NCBI GenBank assembly: GCA_019638775.1
Contig: JAHBTD010000004.1
Coordinates: forward strand, 186,001-250,000
Origin: Fimbriimonadaceae bacterium
Lineage (GTDB): Bacteria > Armatimonadota > Fimbriimonadia > Fimbriimonadales > Fimbriimonadaceae
Reading direction: 5' to 3'
DNA: 64,000 nucleotides
Part shown: positions 59,703-64,000 of the stretch, one piece after another
Position numbering within the stretch: position 1 is the stretch's first letter
Layout of the letters: every line of letters begins with the position of its first letter
Translations under genes and position numbers: made by a program
Notes under the pieces: generated by a model
Told to the model about the DNA's origin: nothing
What the model saw: only the letters and a program-made list of their open reading frames with translations
Databases searched by the model: none

Positions 59703-60230
59703 CTAGGCCTTCGTCTCAGGCTCGGCAGATGAGATGGCGGCGGCTTCCGATTCCTTGGGTTGTGTCCACATCTCCCGTCCGAATTTCCAAACAAGCAGAA
59801 TCGCCGCCGAAGTGATGCAGATATCGGCGATATTGAAAACTGGGAAGTTGATGGCACGTACGTAAAATAGATCGGTGACTTTGCCAAGCCACATCCGATC
59901 GATCAGGTTGCCCACCGCTCCACCTGCCAAGAGCCCAAGCGTCACATGGGTGAGCGGACCCTCGTGCGGATGTTTGTGACTGTGCCACGCCGCCAATGCG
60001 ACAATGCCAATAGCCACTGGTGCAAGCAGTACGCCAAGCCCTTGGAGCATGCCAAAGGCGATGCCGTGATTATAGGTAAGCGTAAGCGTCAGGACATTGG
60101 GCCAGACAACCAAGAAGTCCCGACCCTCCACGCCGTCGGCAGCATGGCGTGCCCAAAACTTCACAAGCTGGTCGAGGACAATCATCCCGACAAACAGAAT
60201 CCAAAACCAGTGACGCCTATTCATGCCCAA
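59703..60230 (-). CDS. lspA: lipoprotein signal peptidase II
   Basis: Inner-membrane aspartyl protease that removes signal peptides from prolipoproteins, such as those predicted in this window. 175 residues, four membrane helices. The catalytic aspartates are in GNLIDRMWLGKVTDLF and FPVFNIADICIT. The C-terminal extension (QPKESEAAAISSAEPE) is polar and not conserved. It overlaps the end of ileS by ten bases, the common ileS-lspA arrangement. Confidence 0.95.
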   Translation of the reverse strand: MGMNRRHWFWILFVGMIVLDQLVKFWARHAADGVEGRDFLVVWPNVLTLTLTYNHGIAFGMLQGLGVLLAPVAIGIVALAAWHSHKHPHEGPLTHVTLGLLAGGAVGNLIDRMWLGKVTDLFYVRAINFPVFNIADICITSAAILLVWKFGREMWTQPKESEAAAISSAEPETKA

Positions 60231-63001
60231 AAGCCGATCTCCTCAAGGACCTTGCGATCCCGAGCGGTGAGCGGCGTACCGTTGAAATCTTCTACGTCTG
60301 GTCGGCGAAGCCGGCTTCGCTCGCACTTTCGGAAGGGACTTTCGGAAAAGCTCACCGTGGGTGTCCCGTGTGATAGCTCAACCCAACTCATCTTAAAGAG
60401 GACGGCTAGCTCCTCGTCGTCAAACTGTCGAAGCCATGCAAAGTCATTCTCAGACACCGTAACCGCGCAGCGCACATCTTGACTATCCTTGACTCCCGAT
60501 CCGACCTTCCACTTCTCGTATTCGGCAAAGACCCATGCACGAGTTTGAAGCAGAGAACCAAACTTCCTCTCGCGCTCTGAGCCCTGAATCTCGCCCAATC
60601 TCGCTCGGCTTACTCTCGGCAGAGTCTCCATGTGGACGCTTTCCAGCTTCTCCCCCGCAGCAAGCGGAAGCCTTTCATAAACCTCTTCGGCGGTGTGGCA
60701 GAGGATCGGGGCAATGAGTTTCACCAGACGCTCCAACACATAGAGACAAGCAACCTGGCCTGAACGCCGGGAGTTCCAATCTTTGCCATCGCAGTACATC
60801 CGATCCTTGGATGAATCGAGATAGAATCGCGACAACTCGTTCACACAGAAATTGTGAATAGCGATGAGCGCCGCACCAAAGTCAAACTCCTCGTAGCGGG
60901 TCGTGCAATCGGCAACGAGCAGATCGGTTTGCTCGATCACCCATTGATCCAACTCAAGAAGATCTGCAGTTGTACCGGGTGTGTAATCGCTTAGGTTCCC
61001 TAACAAAAATCGCAGCGTGTTTCGGATGGTCCGATAAGACTCGCCCATCTGCTTGAGCAGATTGTCTCCGCATGGAACGTCGTTCGCCCAGTCCACACTT
61101 GCCGCCCAATAACGCAAGATATCCGCACCGTAGGTATCGCAGGCCGCATTGGGATCGACGACGTTGCCAAACCGCTTTGACATCTTCATGCCTTTCTCGT
61201 CATTGACAAATCCGTGCGTCAATACAGTCTTGTAGGGGGCTTCACCTCGGATCGCGGTAGCAATCACGAGTGAGCTGTTAAACCAGCCTCGGTGCTGGTC
61301 CGAGCCCTCCAAGTACAAGTCGGCAGGCCAATTCTCTTTCCACTCTGGCTCGACGTTGCCCTCCAACACGCAAAGGTTGGTCGCGCCGCTATCAAACCAT
61401 ACATCCAGTACGTCCGTCTCTTTTCGGAACTCGGTCTCTCCCGTCATCGGGTGCTTGTAGCCAGTCGGCAAGAACTCTGCGGGTTCCTTTTCAAACCACG
61501 CATCCGAGCCCTCGTTTTCAATCAACTGCGCCACCGCTTCAATCACTTCGGCATCCAACACTGGTTCCCCGGACTCTTTTCCGTAGATCACCGGGATGCC
61601 GACGCCCCACGGCCTCTGCCGCGAGATGCACCAGTCGGGGCGATTGCGCACCATCGGCTCGATGCGGTTTCGGCCTGTCTCCGGCACGAACTGCACGTTC
61701 GCAATCTGCGCCAACATCTGATCGCGAAGATCATTGAAATCGATCCCAACGAACCACTGTTCCGTGGCGCGGAAGATCACAGGCTTGCCATCGCGCTCGG
61801 CGTAGGGGTAGGAGTGCTGGTAGTCGTACGCCTTCAGCAGATTGCCAACTTCAGCCAGGCGATCCACAACCACTTTGTCGCAATCCTTGTAAGAGACACC
61901 CTCGAACTCTCCGGCCTCCTTCGTGAGAATCCCCCTCTCATCCACTGGGCATAGAATATCGAGCTTGTTCTTGAGGCCAGTGAAGAAGTCATCGCGCCCA
62001 TGTCCGGGCGCTGTGTGAACCACACCCGTGCCGTCTTCTGTCGTGACATATTCCGCCATGACTGCGACCGAATCACGCTCGAAGATAGGATGCTTAAAGG
62101 AGCTGCCTTCAAGGCTCACACCCATGAGGGTTTCGATCTTGGTGAAATTCTCCCATCCAAGCTCAGTTGCGACCTTTTCAACGAGCGCATCTAGCAAGAG
62201 ATAGTGGTCCCCCTCTACCTTAACGAGCGAATACTCCAAGAACGGATGAAACGCACAGGCAAGGTTTGCTGGGATCGTCCAGGGAGTCGTCGTCCAGATG
62301 ATCGTGTAAACGTTCGGGAGGCTTCGCGACCATCCATTGGCGTCATACTTCAATGGAAACCGGACATAGATCGCCTTGCTCGTGTGGTCGTTGTAAACGA
62401 TTTCGGTATCGGCAAGAGCGGTGCGGCTGGTCGGACTCCAAAGAGTCGGGCGCAGGCCACGATAGATAAAGCCCCCCTCGACCAGACGCTTAAACACCCT
62501 CACGATCTCAGCTTCGTATTTGAAGCCCATCGTGGTATAAGGCTTCTCCCAAAGTCCAAACACGCCCAGACGCTTGAACTGTGCAGTCTGGATGTCCAAA
62601 TACTTGACGGCGTGGGCACGGCAAGCCTTGCGCAACGTCGTGATGTCCGGATTTTCCTTGCGCTCGTGAAACTCACGCATCACGGCTTGCTCAATCGGCA
62701 ATCCATGGTTATCGTATCCCGGCACGTACGGCGCACGGTAGCCGAGGAGCGTACGCGACTTCACGACAAAGTCCTTGAGGATTTTGTTCATCGCAGTGCC
62801 GACGTGGATCGGGCCGTTGGTATAGGGAGGACCGTCGTGCAGGACAAAGCTGGGGGCGTCTTTTCGCGCCTCCTGAATCCTGTGGTAAATCTCCATTTGA
62901 GCCCAGCGGGCTTGAATTTCGGGCTCGCGCTGGGGCAGGTCGGCCTTCATCGGAATGGTGAAGTTCGGGTCCGGCAAATGGAGCGTACTTTTGAGGTCCA
63001 T
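60221..63001 (-). CDS. ileS: isoleucyl-tRNA synthetase
   Basis: Class I synthetase of 926 residues charging tRNA-Ile. The HIGH motif appears as PYTNGPIHVGTAMNKIL and the KMSKS motif as MKMSKRFGN. The editing domain (about 185-400) includes TEDGTGVVHTAPGHGRDD. The C-terminal zinc ribbon is degenerate: the expected CxxC pairs read CERSRL and LTARD, leaving one cysteine. It starts with ATG at 63001; no T-box or other leader is evident upstream. Confidence 0.97.
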   Translation of the reverse strand: MDLKSTLHLPDPNFTIPMKADLPQREPEIQARWAQMEIYHRIQEARKDAPSFVLHDGPPYTNGPIHVGTAMNKILKDFVVKSRTLLGYRAPYVPGYDNHGLPIEQAVMREFHERKENPDITTLRKACRAHAVKYLDIQTAQFKRLGVFGLWEKPYTTMGFKYEAEIVRVFKRLVEGGFIYRGLRPTLWSPTSRTALADTEIVYNDHTSKAIYVRFPLKYDANGWSRSLPNVYTIIWTTTPWTIPANLACAFHPFLEYSLVKVEGDHYLLLDALVEKVATELGWENFTKIETLMGVSLEGSSFKHPIFERDSVAVMAEYVTTEDGTGVVHTAPGHGRDDFFTGLKNKLDILCPVDERGILTKEAGEFEGVSYKDCDKVVVDRLAEVGNLLKAYDYQHSYPYAERDGKPVIFRATEQWFVGIDFNDLRDQMLAQIANVQFVPETGRNRIEPMVRNRPDWCISRQRPWGVGIPVIYGKESGEPVLDAEVIEAVAQLIENEGSDAWFEKEPAEFLPTGYKHPMTGETEFRKETDVLDVWFDSGATNLCVLEGNVEPEWKENWPADLYLEGSDQHRGWFNSSLVIATAIRGEAPYKTVLTHGFVNDEKGMKMSKRFGNVVDPNAACDTYGADILRYWAASVDWANDVPCGDNLLKQMGESYRTIRNTLRFLLGNLSDYTPGTTADLLELDQWVIEQTDLLVADCTTRYEEFDFGAALIAIHNFCVNELSRFYLDSSKDRMYCDGKDWNSRRSGQVACLYVLERLVKLIAPILCHTAEEVYERLPLAAGEKLESVHMETLPRVSRARLGEIQGSERERKFGSLLQTRAWVFAEYEKWKVGSGVKDSQDVRCAVTVSENDFAWLRQFDDEELAVLFKMSWVELSHGTPTVSFSESPFRKCERSRLRRPDVEDFNGTPLTARDRKVLEEIGFWA

Positions 63002-63092
63002 GGGAGGCGGGAGTTTACCTTGGGGCCAAGTAAGGCTCCGGGCCGGAGAATCCTTCTATACATTTCCACGCAGTTAGTTACCAAATCCGGAG

Positions 63093-63131
63093 CCCTCCCT
63101 CCATCTCGACGCAGTCGAAATGGAGGGAGGG
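63093..63131. repeat. palindromic CCCTCCCTCC repeat upstream of ileS
   Basis: CCCTCCCTCCAT and ATGGAGGGAGGG pair around a smaller TCGA/TCGA stem, followed by a G-rich flank like the other CCCTCCCCC-family copies. The rest of the 63002-63260 gap shows nothing else that I can name. Confidence 0.75.
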
Positions 63132-63260
63132 GTTGGGGTGGGAGGTCCCTAGGCGACTACCAGCAGCCCCGGATACTACGCAGAACTCACAGAGAATCCT
63201 TTGCGTGAAAATCGTACGATTCGAGAATAACCGTAATAGGAGTATCCCAACTTAATGACG

Positions 63261-64000
63261 CTAAACCTGCCCAAGAATCAACGGGCGAGCGGCAACCTCC
63301 GCTTCAGAAATCAAAATGGCCTCTTGAACTGATCGGGCTTCGTCAGCCTGCGATAAGCGTGCATGCACTTCCGCCAACACATCCCCCTTCCCGACCTTGC
63401 TCCCCACCTCAACCTTCAGCACAATTCCAACCGATGGGTCAATCTCATCTGACTTCGTTTTGCGCCCCCCGCCAAGATCGACCACCGCCTGCCCGATCAT
63501 CTGAGCGTCGATCTTCTCCACCCAACCTTCCTGCTCCGCTCGGACTTCTACAACGTGCTGGGCTAGCTCCCAATCCTCAGTCTCAAAGACTGACATATCC
63601 CCACCCTGAGCCGCAAACCACACCTTTGCCTTATCCAACGCTTCCCCATGAATCAGTGCGTTGAGCGCCATTGCCTTCCCTTCCTCCTGGGATGCAGCTT
63701 TGCCACAAGCACAGAGCGTCAGGCCCGCAAGCTCAAGGCACAGCGTCTGGAACCTTCCCGACTCCACACCCTTCAACACCCGGATCGCCTCTTTCACCTC
63801 AAGAGCATTCCCTACCGCATAGCCCAGAGGCTGATCCATATCGGTAATAGCGCACCGTACATGCAGGCCCGCACGTTCACCAATCCGCTTGAGCCACGTT
63901 GCCAATTCCTGTGCCTCTTGCAGAGTCTTCATGAATGCCCCAGACCCGCATTTGACATCAATCACAACTGTTTCGGAGCCGCCGGCGATCTTCTTGGATA
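63261..64000 (-). CDS. thymidine/pyrimidine-nucleoside phosphorylase, C-terminal part
   Basis: Cut by the right edge, so only about 246 C-terminal residues are visible. The sequence running in from the edge (KKIAGGSETVVIDVKCGSGAFM) matches the hinge and phosphate-site region of family II pyrimidine phosphorylases. CAITDMDQPLGYAVGNALEV and the C-terminal domain with DLGGGRKTKSDEIDPSVGIV follow. The enzyme splits thymidine or uridine with phosphate into the base and (deoxy)ribose 1-phosphate. Whether it is DeoA or Pdp type cannot be decided from this part. Confidence 0.92.
   Translation of the reverse strand, partial: SKKIAGGSETVVIDVKCGSGAFMKTLQEAQELATWLKRIGERAGLHVRCAITDMDQPLGYAVGNALEVKEAIRVLKGVESGRFQTLCLELAGLTLCACGKAASQEEGKAMALNALIHGEALDKAKVWFAAQGGDMSVFETEDWELAQHVVEVRAEQEGWVEKIDAQMIGQAVVDLGGGRKTKSDEIDPSVGIVLKVEVGSKVGKGDVLAEVHARLSQADEARSVQEAILISEAEVAARPLILGQV

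Noticed and set aside
63002-63092. T-box leader of ileS
   Set aside because: No T-box consensus, specifier loop or terminator/antiterminator pair is visible, and the only strong stem is a dispersed palindromic repeat.

Overview
The window is a 64-kb stretch of a moderately GC-rich bacterial chromosome. Short, mostly single genes lie on both strands, there is no phage or plasmid backbone, and housekeeping genes are scattered throughout (rnc, gatC-gatA, ispE, lspA-ileS, glpX, four tRNA genes). Two PEP-CTERM secreted proteins, a GYF_2/DUF4190 protein, a TIGR03790 protein, a DUF5916 protein and many palindromic repeats would fit Armatimonadota (Fimbriimonas-like) or a similar environmental lineage. 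That assignment is an inference from gene style and not a proof.

Layout. 0-12.4 kb: PP2C phosphatase, rhomboid-like protein, MarR regulator, CsaA-like protein, a Tyr-Thr-Pro tRNA cluster, a beta-propeller lipoprotein, an acetyltransferase, a FecCD permease divergent from an aspartate aminotransferase, RNase III, a PEP-CTERM protein and an M24 peptidase. 12.6-16.7 kb: a giant three-module amidohydrolase. 16.8-23.8 kb (minus strand): a rhamnose-to-pyruvate operon (RhaD-type aldolase/dehydrogenase, RhaB, LutA, LutB, LutC). Three of its proteins carry in-frame insertions of palindromic repeats. 24-30.6 kb: RmuC, GH4 alpha-galactosidase, a chemoreceptor and a PQQ-type sugar dehydrogenase.

30.6-33.7 kb is the strangest region. 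Four AT-rich orphan genes on the same strand alternate with copies of a GC-rich hairpin element, and an Rhs-repeat gene remnant lies among them. A diverged copy of the same element sits 20 kb away, in front of another AT-rich orphan gene at 52 kb. The arrangement resembles a gene-cassette array or an orphan polymorphic-toxin tip/immunity region, but no recombinase is in the window and the element lacks the core sites of integron attC.

34-47.7 kb: gatC-gatA, ispE, a PUR-family protein, a split CoA-transferase, mtnA, a two-component system whose sigma-54 regulator lacks a DNA-binding domain, and an M14 peptidase. 47.9-64 kb: a secreted papain-fold-like protein, a spondin/PEP-CTERM protein, an ECF sigma factor with its anti-sigma factor, glpX, an M48 peptidase, several secreted proteins, lspA-ileS and a truncated pyrimidine-nucleoside phosphorylase.

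Two themes cut across the window. At least ten genes have a -10-like hexamer ending only 6-7 nt before the start codon, which points to common leaderless transcription. Several families of dispersed palindromic and heptameric repeats fill intergenic spaces and sometimes enter coding sequence.
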